Assembly (NCBI RefSeq): GCF_021559775.1
Contig: NZ_CP056047.1
Span: forward strand, 3,245,501-3,309,500
Direction: 5' to 3'
DNA: 64,000 nt
From: Gillisella vitis
GTDB taxonomy: Bacteria > Pseudomonadota > Alphaproteobacteria > Rhizobiales > Rhizobiaceae
Under the pieces are notes generated by a model that saw only the letters and a list, made by a program, of their open reading frames with translations, had not been told where the DNA came from and searched no databases. Numbering within the stretch: the first letter of the stretch is position 1; the number at the start of each line of letters is the position of its first letter. The translations under genes were made by a program, and so were the position numbers. This document shows positions 56,260 through 64,000 of the stretch, one piece after another.

Positions 56260-56828
56260 CCAAGGATGCCTTCTTACGCATGCTGAGACTGGGGCTGGCC
56301 GGGTTGCCTGCTCAAGAAGTGGACGACATCGTCGCCGATTATCAAGCTCATTTTGCCGAATCAGCCGCCTCCGGTCGCAGTGAACAGGAGGTTGCGGTGG
56401 CTTTGGGCAATCCGGCCAGAATTGCCAGGGAACTCAGAGCCGAAATGGGGCTGCGCCGTTTCGAATCCCATTGGAGCCTGTCGAACATGCTGGCGGCCAT
56501 GATGGCGCTGGCGGGGCTCGCCATCGTTGATATCCTGTTTTTACTACCGCTGCTCACCGCTGCGTTCTTTACCGTGTTCGGCCTTGGGATTGCGGTCACG
56601 GCCATCGGAGCGGCGGGCGTGAAGATCATCATTACCACGATGCTGTTTCAGCTTGATGGACCAACAACAGAAACACTGTCGCAACTGCTGATCGGCGCGG
56701 GCCTTGTCAGCGGGTTCCTGGGCGGTGGCGCGTTGTTGTTGATGGGGCTAGGCACCGGTATCCGCATACTCGGCCACTATGCGCGGCTGCATTTTCGCCT
56801 GGCTCAATTAAGCCCGGATCACGCTTGA
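56256..56828 (+). CDS. DUF1700 (HAAS) membrane protein
   Basis: A 190-residue protein. Residues 1-75 are the helical HAAS/DUF1700 domain (FLRMLRLGLAGLPAQEVDDIVADYQAHFAES, then EVAVALGNPARIARELRAE). Three or four transmembrane helices follow (LAAMMALAGLAIVDILFLLPLL, FGLGIAVTAIGAAGVKIIITT, GGGALLLMGLGTGI). Such proteins pair with PadR regulators and DUF4097/DUF2807 partners, mainly studied in Firmicutes; the function is unproven, perhaps envelope stress sensing. Confidence 0.9.
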   Translation: MTKDAFLRMLRLGLAGLPAQEVDDIVADYQAHFAESAASGRSEQEVAVALGNPARIARELRAEMGLRRFESHWSLSNMLAAMMALAGLAIVDILFLLPLLTAAFFTVFGLGIAVTAIGAAGVKIIITTMLFQLDGPTTETLSQLLIGAGLVSGFLGGGALLLMGLGTGIRILGHYARLHFRLAQLSPDHA

Positions 56829-56861
56829 ACTTTCCCTGACACCTCATTGAAGGAACGGACA

Positions 56862-57569
56862 ATGACGAGAAAATTGGCATTCGTTGCAACGACGGGACTG
56901 ATTGGTGCAGTGGTTTTTCTAACATTGGGTATCGGGATTTCAGGAGAAAATTGGGGTGGAGCCCGGCAATTGTGGGCAACAACCTCCTCCACCTGCGGAT
57001 CGGGCCAATCCACCAGCCAGCAGGTCACGCTGCCCTTTACCGCCAGCGACAGTCTCACCATCGATTTGCCGGCTTCGGTCCGCTATCAGCCAGGTGATAA
57101 GGCGGAAGTCATCGTTAGTGGCGACCCTACCCTGGTTGGGCATGTTCGAATGGATGGCCATCGGCTGAGCCTGGATTGCCATCTGGGCTGGTCGCAATCA
57201 AAACTCGATATCAGCGTGTCGGGACCTGCGATAACAGACTGGAAATTGCTTGGAAGCGGCAACCTATCCCTATCGCACATCAACCAGCCTCAATTGCGAC
57301 TGGATATCAAAGGGAGCGGCAACGTTTCGGCGACGGGAGCTGCCGACACGGTTGATGTGGACATTTCAGGGTCGGGTACCGCCCAGCTCAGGAGGCTGAC
57401 GGCTCAGTCCGCACGGATCGTGATCCTTGGCAGCGGGAACGCAGACATGACCGCGCTGAAAGATGCGGATGTGTCGATTTCCGGGAGCGGCAATGTTGAT
57501 CTCTCCGGTCACCCGACATTGCGGCGTTCAGAAATCAACGGCAGCGGTCGCATCGTGCAGGCTCCTTAA
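56862..57569 (+). CDS. DUF2807 (GIN domain) exported beta-helix protein
   Basis: A 235-residue protein with an N-terminal membrane or signal segment (FVATTGLIGAVVFLTLGIGI), a short Cys-containing linker, and a repetitive beta-helix domain. The turns repeat as LGSGNLSL, KGSGNVSA, SGSGTAQL, LGSGNADM, SGSGNVDL and NGSGRIVQ. This G-S-G-N/T rhythm is typical of the DUF2807/putative auto-transporter adhesin head fold. ATG 56862 has AAGGA upstream. Third gene of the PadR operon. Its target or ligand is unknown. Confidence 0.88.
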   Translation: MTRKLAFVATTGLIGAVVFLTLGIGISGENWGGARQLWATTSSTCGSGQSTSQQVTLPFTASDSLTIDLPASVRYQPGDKAEVIVSGDPTLVGHVRMDGHRLSLDCHLGWSQSKLDISVSGPAITDWKLLGSGNLSLSHINQPQLRLDIKGSGNVSATGAADTVDVDISGSGTAQLRRLTAQSARIVILGSGNADMTALKDADVSISGSGNVDLSGHPTLRRSEINGSGRIVQAP

Positions 57570-57644
57570 CCTCGTCGAGCACTTCAAACTCGACTGCATT
57601 GTTTTACGTCCGCCCCCCAAAATTCCCTGTTCCCCTCCCGTCAA

Positions 57645-57925
57645 CAATACCCTATGGTTGCATCAGGATTGGTCGGAACGGGGCCAATCCCGGAGCCTAG
57701 AAAACTCCTCGTGCAACGGCCGGTGTCGGCCGTTAAATGACACCCCTCAGCCATAGGTTTGTGGCTGAGGCGGTGGGCCTGTGTCTATAAGGTCCACTTC
57801 CCACCATTCTTTATGGTCGGGGAGGCCTCGATGTATGTCCAGAGCTTCGGCTTAAAGGTCGGGGCGGTCGTTTGTACGCGATTTTTCTAGCTCCCCGGCC
57901 ACCAGAGGCTCACGCCTCCGGTGGT
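57645..57925 (+). ncRNA. Candidate structured RNA, unknown class
   Basis: A 280-base gene-free stretch in which nearly every segment pairs. CCTATGG (57651) matches CCATAGG (57751), enclosing GTTGCA/TGCAAC (57657/57712), ATTGG/CCAAT (57668/57684) and an AACGGCCG-GTGT-CGGCCGTT hairpin (57715). CCTCAGCCA/TGGCTGAGG (57745/57762) has the CCATAGG partner partly in its loop, allowing a pseudoknot or a switch. GTGGGCCT/AGGTCCAC (57773/57790) follows. CGGGGAG/CTCCCCG (57818/57891) encloses an AGC-TTCG-GCT tetraloop hairpin. CCACC-GAGG/CCTC-GGTGG (57899/57915) is the last. I do not recognise it as 6S, tmRNA, SRP, RNase P or a known riboswitch. It could be an independent RNA or the 5' leader of the next gene; strand is inferred from that gene. 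Confidence 0.5.
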
Positions 57926-57956
57926 CGATCGGTTTCCAGGTGCGGGAGGATGGACA

Positions 57957-58529
57957 ATGACCGATTACAATCTCTGGGCTGATCTTTTCGATACATGGCA
58001 ATCCTCATCCAATTGGATCAAGGCTTTGCTGATTATCACCCCGCCTGCTTTCGGATTGGGCGTGTTGGGGCTGCTGCTGCGCCACCGGGCGCGGTTGCAA
58101 ACAGAGCCGCCCTTGTCAGGCCATTATCAGTGGATGAAGGAGCAGCCGACTGGAGACAGCATCGCCGCTGAAACAGTCGACATGCTCCTGCTGAATTCGC
58201 TGATGGATTTGCAAGCCCGGCTGGAGGAGGCAAAGCAAGCACTCCAGCACCCGGATCTGAAGCATTTCCAGGACAAGTGTGAAGCGATTTTGCGTTCGGA
58301 AATGCCTGAAAACAAAGAGAGGGAGAATTTGGGCGGCTCAATGAAAAGCGGACACGCTCTCATACCCTCGTTGCCTCCCGCAGCCAGAGACAATGAAGAG
58401 ATCCGCAGCCAAATTCACCAGATCATTGTCGAAAAATACCGCAACAACCGCCCCCCGGAAGAAGCGCTGCATAGTGCGCGACAGGTCTTCCTGGATCATG
58501 ATACCGAGCGGAACGCCCCGGCACCGTGA
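57957..58529 (+). CDS. Membrane-anchored protein of unknown function
   Basis: A 190-residue protein I cannot assign. ATG 57957 has GGGAGGAT upstream. One transmembrane helix near the N-terminus (WIKALLIITPPAFGLGVLGLLL, about residues 21-42) is followed by a soluble, charged, largely helical part. This includes a coiled-coil-like LLLNSLMDLQARLEEAKQALQ and a Lys/Glu stretch MPENKERENLGG. It sits directly behind the structured RNA region, 30 bases after its last hairpin, so it may be regulated by it. Confidence 0.7.
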   Translation: MTDYNLWADLFDTWQSSSNWIKALLIITPPAFGLGVLGLLLRHRARLQTEPPLSGHYQWMKEQPTGDSIAAETVDMLLLNSLMDLQARLEEAKQALQHPDLKHFQDKCEAILRSEMPENKERENLGGSMKSGHALIPSLPPAARDNEEIRSQIHQIIVEKYRNNRPPEEALHSARQVFLDHDTERNAPAP

Positions 58530-58599
58530 GCGATTGTATCGTGCAGAAAATCGGACTCTAGAGTACACGACACAAACGGTTCTCGGCTTTGCCGCCCCC

Positions 58600-58790
58600 T
58601 CTTGCCTCTGCCGCCACCTTCTCCCCGATGGGGAGAAGAAACCTGCGGCATCCTCTTGTGCCTTCTATGCGCAGCAAAGGCCGATAAACTCCTTTGTCCG
58701 CAGCCTTAAGATGAGGCTCAGTGTTGTCGTGTTGACCTCTTCTCCCCAACGGGGAGAAGTCCCCGGCAGGGGGATGAGGGGGGGCGAAGC
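58600..58790. repeat. RIME1-like intergenic element
   Basis: Two copies of the CTTCTCCCC-N3-GGGGAGAAG palindrome (58618-58638 and 58739-58759), the second followed by TCCCCGGCAGGGGGATGAGG. Paired G/C-rich palindromes about 120 bp apart with this tail are the hallmark of the Rhizobium-specific intergenic mosaic element RIME1. No gene is visible in the whole gap 58530-58904. Confidence 0.85.
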
Positions 58791-58844
58791 CAATTGATCA
58801 AGTTGCGTCGTATACTATGAAAACTGAAAAAGTCCGATGCTATA

Positions 58845-58908
58845 GCTTTCTGTTTTCGTTTGTCTTATCGGGAAAACCGGTCGCCAATTGTCCGAAGACC
58901 AACTCTAG
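58845..58908. repeat. Second copy of the TTTTCGTTTGTCTT-TCGGGAAAACCGG repeat
   Basis: Matches 17250-17311 closely over TGTTTTCGTTTGTCTTNTCG and the following GGAAAACCGG, and both copies end near AACTCTA. It lies at the 3' end of cheB, where GGGAAAACC-type pairing could form a weak hairpin. Confidence 0.7.
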
Positions 58909-59999
58909 CGCCTCCGGTCCTCCGCCAAAATTTCCGGCGCAATCTGGTGCAGCGGCACGGTACGGTCCACGCCGCCATGGGCGATGGCTTCCTTGGGCAT
59001 GCCGAAAACAATGCAGCTTGCCTCATCCTGGGCAAGCGTGAAGGCTCCGGCTTGGTGCATTTCCAGCATGCCGCGCGCGCCGTCATCCCCCATGCCGGTC
59101 ATGATAACGCCCATGGCATTGGCGCCTGCCGAGCGGGCCGCCGAGCGAAATAGCACATCCACCGACGGACGATGGCGCGACACCAACGGGCCTGATTTGA
59201 CCGACACATGATACCGCGCCCCTTGGCGCTCCAGCATCATATGGCGATCCCCGGGCGCAATCAGCACATGGCCGCGCAGCACCGGATCGCCGTTTTCGGC
59301 TTCCTTGATTTCCATTTCGCACAGGCCGTTTAGTCGCTTGGCAAAAGCCGCCGTAAATTTTTCCGGCATATGCTGCACGATGACGATGCCCGGGGCGTTG
59401 GCGGGCATTTTTTCCAGGAATTCCCGAAGCGCCTCGGTGCCGCCGGTCGATGCCCCCACACAGACCACCATTTCAGTGGTTTTGGCCATGGCACGGCCTG
59501 ACGGTGGTGGCAGCATGGCATCCGCAGTCAGTTTCTTTGCTGGCTCACCGCTGGCGGAGGCACGATCCGTGACAATCGACTTTCGCGTCCCGAGCCGCGC
59601 CTGGGCCGCACTTTTCACCACCTGGCAAATCCGTTCGGCCTGCTCAGCCAAGTGATCCGCCGCGGCAATTTTCGGCTTGAGAATGATGTCGACCGCGCCC
59701 GCCTCCATGGCCTGCATCAGAGTTTCGCTGCCGGCCTCCGTCAGGGAGGAGCACATCACCACCGGAATGGGGCGCTGCGACATCAGCTTGCGCAGGAAGG
59801 TGATGCCATCCATTCGCGGCATTTCCACATCCAGCGTGATCACATCCGGAATTTCCTCGGCAATGCGCCGGGCGGCGACGAAGGGGTCGGAAGCCGCTCC
59901 GATCACCTCGATGTCCGGATCGGATTGCAGGACATTTGTCAGGATTTGCCGGACACTGGCTGAATCATCGACAATAAGGACGCGAATTTTCTTCGGCAT
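58905..59999 (-). CDS. cheB: Chemotaxis protein-glutamate methylesterase CheB
   Basis: Removes methyl groups from (and deamidates) chemoreceptors. Residues 1-120 are a receiver domain with [11 protein letters not shown], phospho-acceptor Asp in [13 protein letters not shown], and Lys in IILKPKI. A linker of about 55 residues follows. The methylesterase domain has catalytic Ser in [11 protein letters not shown], His in [14 protein letters not shown] and Asp in [11 protein letters not shown]. Length is 364 aa. It lies seven bases after cheR in the same operon. Confidence 0.97.
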   Translation of the reverse strand: MPKKIRVLIVDDSASVRQILTNVLQSDPDIEVIGAASDPFVAARRIAEEIPDVITLDVEMPRMDGITFLRKLMSQRPIPVVMCSSLTEAGSETLMQAMEAGAVDIILKPKIAAADHLAEQAERICQVVKSAAQARLGTRKSIVTDRASASGEPAKKLTADAMLPPPSGRAMAKTTEMVVCVGASTGGTEALREFLEKMPANAPGIVIVQHMPEKFTAAFAKRLNGLCEMEIKEAENGDPVLRGHVLIAPGDRHMMLERQGARYHVSVKSGPLVSRHRPSVDVLFRSAARSAGANAMGVIMTGMGDDGARGMLEMHQAGAFTLAQDEASCIVFGMPKEAIAHGGVDRTVPLHQIAPEILAEDRRR

Positions 60000-60006
60000 C
60001 TGACAA

Positions 60007-60888
60007 TCATACCTTCCTGAAAACCGTATTGGCCAATTGCTTGAGCGGAAGATCCAACCCAGTAATTGATTCGGAATGGCCTATGAACATATAGCCCCCT
60101 TGGCCAAGGCAATCGCATAGGCGTCGCAGCACATTGAACTGCGTCTTTTTATCAAAATAAATCAATACATTACGGCAGAATATAATATCCATCGGCTCCC
60201 CCACCTGATAGCTGTCGTCCATCAGGTTGAGCCGGGCGAAACCGACATGGGTGCGAAGTGCCGCCGCGATCCGTACCTCGTTCCGCTGTTTGTCACGCGC
60301 GTGCATCACGTATCGTGCCGCCATGGTGCGCGGCACCGGCTCCAGCATTTCGGCAGGGTAGACACCCCGGCGAGCCTTCTGCAGCACGTCGGTCGACAGA
60401 TCTGTTGCCAGAATATGATAGTCCATCCCGCTGCGGCGTTCCATATATTCCGCCAGCACCATGGCAAGCGTATAGGGCTCCGCACCGATCGAACAGGCCG
60501 AACTCCAGATGCGAACCCGACGCACGCCCCTGGCCTCCAGATCCGGCAAGGCCTTTTGCGTCAAATAGTCGAAATGGTTGGGCTCGCGGAAAAAGTCCGT
60601 CTTGTTGGTGGTAACCGCATCGATCAGATGGACGGATTCGGTCGCAAGGCCGCCCTCTTCGAAGATATAATGGCAATAGCTGTCGAAGTCCGTAAAGCCG
60701 GTGGCGCGCAAGCGCCTGCGCAACCGGCCTTCCAGCATCGTCGTCTTGGTTTCCGGCATCTTGATGCCGCTATATTCAAAAATGTAGTTCGACAGACGCC
60801 TGAAATTTTTCGGGCTGATTCTGTGGTCTCCAACAACTGCTTCTGCCAATGCATTCACGCTGGCGGCCTCCCTGTAATGGTTTTTCAC
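60007..60888 (-). CDS. cheR: Chemoreceptor glutamate methyltransferase CheR
   Basis: SAM-dependent methylation of receptor glutamates, 293 aa. The helical N-terminal domain has [21 protein letters not shown], followed by [20 protein letters not shown]. The SAM site is [20 protein letters not shown], and [17 protein letters not shown] plus [10 protein letters not shown] are diagnostic. The C-terminus ends FRKV, with no pentapeptide-binding extension evident. ATG 60888 overlaps the cheW stop. Confidence 0.97.
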   Translation of the reverse strand: MKNHYREAASVNALAEAVVGDHRISPKNFRRLSNYIFEYSGIKMPETKTTMLEGRLRRRLRATGFTDFDSYCHYIFEEGGLATESVHLIDAVTTNKTDFFREPNHFDYLTQKALPDLEARGVRRVRIWSSACSIGAEPYTLAMVLAEYMERRSGMDYHILATDLSTDVLQKARRGVYPAEMLEPVPRTMAARYVMHARDKQRNEVRIAAALRTHVGFARLNLMDDSYQVGEPMDIIFCRNVLIYFDKKTQFNVLRRLCDCLGQGGYMFIGHSESITGLDLPLKQLANTVFRKV

Positions 60889-61379
60889 GCGACGGCAAAA
60901 GCCGGTGCAGAAGAAGAGGCAAGGGCAGTTTCATCGCCCGAAAACAACCGCGCCAGATCAATGATCACCACAAAGCCCGCCTCACGGCGCACCACGCCCT
61001 GGATATAATCTGAGCGCCAGCGGATGCCGATATCGGGCGCCTGCTCGATGTCGGCATGCCGGAAGGGAATGACCTCGAAGACCTTGTCGGCCACCACCCC
61101 GACCGCAAGACTGCGATCGGAAAGTGGCACATCCATCACCAGAATCCGGGTGTGCGGCGTCTTCACCGTGCGCGACATGCCGAGCCGCAGACGAAGATCG
61201 ATGACCGGCACGCCCTGGCCCCGGACATCCCGCAGGCCCAGAAGATAATCCGGTCCATGCGGGATCTTGAACGGATCCTCGTGATCGAGAATTTCCCGGA
61301 CCACGGTAACGGGCACGGCAAACACTTCTTCACCAAGGCTGAAGGTGACAAATTGCGATTCTGACGATTGTCCACTCAT
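60885..61379 (-). CDS. cheW: Chemotaxis coupling protein CheW
   Basis: Adaptor joining receptors to the CheA kinase, 164 aa. The SH3-like CheW fold is shown by QFVTFSLGEEVFAVPVTVVREIL, GLRDVRGQGVPVIDLRLRLGM and SDYIQGVVRREAGFVVIIDLARLF. The start ATG 61379 lies one base after the MCP stop, so translation is coupled. A longer frame reaching back into the MCP gene is a shadow. Confidence 0.96.
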   Translation of the reverse strand: MSGQSSESQFVTFSLGEEVFAVPVTVVREILDHEDPFKIPHGPDYLLGLRDVRGQGVPVIDLRLRLGMSRTVKTPHTRILVMDVPLSDRSLAVGVVADKVFEVIPFRHADIEQAPDIGIRWRSDYIQGVVRREAGFVVIIDLARLFSGDETALASSSAPAFAVA

Positions 61380-61380
61380 G

Positions 61381-63192
61381 TTACGCGCTTTCCTGAAAGA
61401 GGCGATCCTCCTCATCCGGACCGCCCATGGAGAGATCGAGGGCGAAGCCCTTGGCTCTCGCCTGCTGGGCAGCAACCGTCTGAGACGACGTCGGTGTACG
61501 GGGTTTTGCCGGTGCAGCCGTCCGGGCTGGCGCTGCGCGAGCAGCAACAGTCCGGGTCTGTGGTGCAGGCTTCTTCTGATGCGCACCATCGACCTTGAAG
61601 AAGGCGATGGAGGTTTGCAGTTCCTCGGCCTGAGCAGCCAGTTCTTCAGAGGTTGCCGACATTTCTTCCGAGGCACCCGCATTCTGCTGCGTCACCTTGT
61701 CGAGCTGCTGGATCGCTTCGTTGATCTGGCTGGCCCCGATATCCTGCTCACGGCAAGCCGCCGAAATCTCGGAAATCAGTTCCGCCGTCTTTCTGATGTC
61801 AGGAACAAGCCGCGTCAGCATTTCACCGGCTTCCGTTGCCACCTGTACCGTCTGGCCCGATAGCGTGCTGATTTCAGCCGCTGCTGCCTGGCTGCGTTCG
61901 GCAAGCTTGCGCACTTCAGAGGCAACTACTGCAAAGCCCTTGCCATGCTCACCCGCACGGGCGGCTTCAACCGCCGCATTCAAGGCCAGAAGATCGGTCT
62001 GACGAGCGATTTCCTGGACGATCGAGATCTTCTCGGCAATCGTGCGCATCGCACCAACCGCACGGTTGACCGCTTCGCCAGAGGTTTCTGCATCCTTGGA
62101 GGACTGGCGGGCGATCTTTTCAGTCTGGGCCGCATTGTCAGCATTCTGCTTGATATTGGCCGCCATCTCTTCCATCGAGGCAGAAGCTTCTTCGGCAGAT
62201 GACGCCTGTTCCGTTGCGCCCTGGCTGACCTGCTCGGAGGCAGACGATAGCTGCTGGCTACCCGAAGACACATTGTCGGACGCCGACAAGGCATCAGCGA
62301 CCACGCCGCGAAGGCGCTCAACCATCAACTGAAGAGACTGGCCAAGAGTGTCCTTGTCGGACAGGGATTTCGGCGCCACCGTCAAATTGCCATCGGCAAT
62401 CTGATTGGCAATAGCTGCCGTTTCCCTGAGATTGCCGGTCATCACCTTGACGCTTTCAACGACATCGCGGATTTCATCATTGGTTCTGATGTCGATATCC
62501 TGATCCAGATCGCCAATGGCAACGGCATCTGCAACGGACTTGATCTTTTTCAGGCCCGAGCTGATGCTCAAGGCGATCCAGATGGCCGCGATAAACGCCA
62601 CAAGCATTGCCACTGAGGCGATGGATATCATCAAGGTCTTCGTCTGGTCATAAAGAATGTCTGTGTCGCTATCGGCCTTAGCCATGGCCTTTTTCTGGAT
62701 ATCGATAAGCTTTGCGACAGCTTCTCCCATTTTTGCTGCACTCTCACGGATTGATCCGTTAGACAATGCGATCGCAGCATCTAAATCGCCCGCAGCTTGC
62801 ACAGAGGGAAGACGGTTCGAAGCTTCCTTGAAAACAGCGCCGGTCGCAATCAAAGCCTCCCAGTATGGTTTGCCTTCAACACTGGCAATAGTCTTTCCAG
62901 ATTCAGCAAGCTGAAGCATATCCTCAATATTTTGCGCTGCCGCCTGATAATACTTTGTCGCCTCATCCACGCTTTTAGACAGCAGGGCATTTTTCTGGGC
63001 GCGGATTGTTTCCGACATTTCATTTGAAGCGGTAAGCGCATATTCTAGGCGCTTGGCCGGACCCGCGATAATATCCGTACTGGCCTGATTGATTGTCGAA
63101 AGACTCGTTATGCCATAGAATGCCATCACTCCTAGCATAATGATCATTAAGCCGAACGTTACGGCCAGTTTCAGTTTGATCGTGAATCGCAT
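61381..63192 (-). CDS. Methyl-accepting chemotaxis protein (tandem copy 1)
   Basis: Transmembrane chemoreceptor of 603 aa. TM1 is at about residues 8-30, with a periplasmic four-helix-bundle-like sensor (about 31-190, [31 protein letters not shown]). TM2 is near 190-212, followed by HAMP (about 213-265) and the signalling domain. Its hairpin tip is [42 protein letters not shown]. The C-terminal tail is Ala/Pro-rich and ends [20 protein letters not shown], without an NWETF-like CheR tether. GGGGGACT precedes the ATG. The signalling part is nearly identical to that of the neighbouring MCP; the ligand is unknown. Confidence 0.96.
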   Translation of the reverse strand: MRFTIKLKLAVTFGLMIIMLGVMAFYGITSLSTINQASTDIIAGPAKRLEYALTASNEMSETIRAQKNALLSKSVDEATKYYQAAAQNIEDMLQLAESGKTIASVEGKPYWEALIATGAVFKEASNRLPSVQAAGDLDAAIALSNGSIRESAAKMGEAVAKLIDIQKKAMAKADSDTDILYDQTKTLMISIASVAMLVAFIAAIWIALSISSGLKKIKSVADAVAIGDLDQDIDIRTNDEIRDVVESVKVMTGNLRETAAIANQIADGNLTVAPKSLSDKDTLGQSLQLMVERLRGVVADALSASDNVSSGSQQLSSASEQVSQGATEQASSAEEASASMEEMAANIKQNADNAAQTEKIARQSSKDAETSGEAVNRAVGAMRTIAEKISIVQEIARQTDLLALNAAVEAARAGEHGKGFAVVASEVRKLAERSQAAAAEISTLSGQTVQVATEAGEMLTRLVPDIRKTAELISEISAACREQDIGASQINEAIQQLDKVTQQNAGASEEMSATSEELAAQAEELQTSIAFFKVDGAHQKKPAPQTRTVAARAAPARTAAPAKPRTPTSSQTVAAQQARAKGFALDLSMGGPDEEDRLFQESA

Positions 63193-63277
63193 GGTAGTCC
63201 CCCAGATATTTCCGCGTATTTAAGCGTGGTAGGACAGCCAATTTCTCGCCTGTCCCGGTCTTTGTTGTAGGCCGATT

Positions 63278-64000
63278 TCACGCGTGCTGGCGGAAATCGT
63301 GATCTTCGTCATCCGGTCCGCCCATGGAGAGGTCGAGGGCAAAACCCTTGGCTCTCGCCTGCTGAGCGGAAACGGTCTGTGCTGCCGAAGGCCTGCGCAC
63401 AACAGCCGCCGCTGTCGTGATTTTGGCCGGTCTTGCAGGCTGCGACGTATAGTTTTGGGCCGCCTTCTTCTGCGCCTTCAGTCCATCAACCTTGAAGAAG
63501 GCGATGGAAGCCTGGAGCTCCTCGGCCTGGGCGGCCAGTTCTTCAGAGGTTGCAGACATTTCTTCCGAAGCCCCCGCATTCTGCTGCGTCACCTTGTCGA
63601 GCTGCTGGATCGCTTCGTTGATCTGGCTGGCGCCGATATCCTGCTCACGGCAAGCAGCCGAAATCTCGGAAATCAGGTCCGCCGTCTTTCTGATGTCAGG
63701 AACCAACCGGCCGAGCATTTCACCGGCTTCCGTTGCCACCTGTACCGTCTGGCCCGACAGTGTGCTGATTTCAGCTGCTGCTGCCTGGCTGCGTTCGGCA
63801 AGCTTGCGCACTTCAGAGGCAACGACTGCAAAGCCCTTGCCATGCTCACCGGCACGGGCGGCTTCAACCGCGGCATTCAAGGCCAGAAGATCGGTCTGAC
63901 GGGCGATTTCCTGGACGATCGAGATCTTCTCGGCAATCGTGCGCATCGCACCGACAGCCCGGTTCACAGCTTCGCCGGATGCTTCCGCATCCTTGGAGGA
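63278..64000 (-). CDS. Methyl-accepting chemotaxis protein (tandem copy 2), 5' part beyond window
   Basis: The C-terminal 240 residues of a second chemoreceptor; the frame is open through the right edge. It matches copy 1 almost residue for residue from SSKDAE through AFFKVDG (with T to A/G changes), then has its own linker ([21 protein letters not shown]) before the shared tail [21 protein letters not shown]. Its stop is 85 bp before the start of copy 1. The sensor domain is outside the window. Confidence 0.95.
   Translation of the reverse strand, partial: SSKDAEASGEAVNRAVGAMRTIAEKISIVQEIARQTDLLALNAAVEAARAGEHGKGFAVVASEVRKLAERSQAAAAEISTLSGQTVQVATEAGEMLGRLVPDIRKTADLISEISAACREQDIGASQINEAIQQLDKVTQQNAGASEEMSATSEELAAQAEELQASIAFFKVDGLKAQKKAAQNYTSQPARPAKITTAAAVVRRPSAAQTVSAQQARAKGFALDLSMGGPDDEDHDFRQHA

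Overview
This 64 kb window looks like chromosomal DNA of an alphaproteobacterium of the Rhizobiaceae (Agrobacterium/Allorhizobium/Rhizobium group). The evidence is the high GC content with long antisense ORFs, a SAM-II riboswitch before metA, a VirC1-like ParA protein, an RpoH2-type sigma factor behind a GGAAC-N16-CGTT promoter, BacA/SbmA-like and KpsS-like proteins, and intergenic palindromic mosaics of the RIME type. Nearly all of it is core housekeeping sequence. I see no prophage, integrase, insertion sequence, CRISPR array or rRNA operon. Two tRNAs are present, Gly(GCC) and Ser(CGA).

Layout. 0-1.4 kb: glnK-amtB nitrogen-sensing operon behind a sigma-54 promoter (amtB runs off the left edge). 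1.4-6.4 kb: tesB, a UbiH-type hydroxylase, Trm112-like protein, Lon-N protein, thioredoxin/TPR protein and a prolyl-tRNA editing protein. 6.7-9.4 kb: tRNA-Gly, an MFS permease and galM. 9.6-13.4 kb: a MoxR AAA+ ATPase followed by a SAM-II-controlled metA-GNAT-VWA operon, so the VWA partner of MoxR sits in the methionine operon. 13.8-17.1 kb: a small basic protein, rpsU, thiamine pyrophosphokinase and an Uup-type ABC-F protein. 17.1-21 kb: repeat-rich DNA, a small winged-helix-like protein, a BacA/YddA-like ABC protein whose nucleotide-binding motifs are all degenerate, and an unrecognised 246-residue protein. 21.1-24.7 kb: TPP riboswitch and thiBPQ. 25-30.4 kb: an M48 lipoprotein protease, rpoH2, htpG and bfr. 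30.9-37 kb: bfd, then obgE-proB-proA-nadD-rsfS-rlmH on the minus strand. 36.7-40.1 kb: an EEP-family phosphatase/nuclease, two GNATs, rpmA-rplU and tRNA-Ser. 40.1-42.9 kb: two divergent KpsS-like capsule Kdo-transferase paralogues. 43-49.8 kb: purH, heparinase-like protein, rsmB-htpX, an SDHAF4-like protein and a small secreted protein. 50.1-54.9 kb: EnvC-like activator, ctpA, divergent polysaccharide deacetylase and rppH. 54.9-58.5 kb: VirC1-like ParA, a PadR-DUF1700-DUF2807 operon, a highly structured non-coding stretch and a membrane protein of unknown function. 58.6-64 kb: repeats, then a chemotaxis operon (MCP, MCP, cheW, cheR, cheB) that runs off the right edge.

Links between genes. Thiamine appears twice: TPP-riboswitch-controlled thiBPQ imports it and the pyrophosphokinase at 14.6 kb activates it. 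Iron storage (bfr) sits next to its release ferredoxin (bfd). Heat and envelope stress functions (rpoH2, htpG, M48 protease, HtpX) recur. The obgE-rlmH block on the minus strand and the EnvC/ctpA/rppH block on the plus strand look like two halves of one ancestral rhizobial gene order separated by an inversion; this is inferred from remembered synteny.

Best candidates for something not yet described: the 57.65-57.93 kb structured RNA candidate, the degenerate-NBD BacA-like ABC protein, the MoxR/VWA pair split by a SAM-II riboswitch and metA, the unassigned protein at 20.1 kb, and a roughly 130 bp two-hairpin intergenic repeat family.
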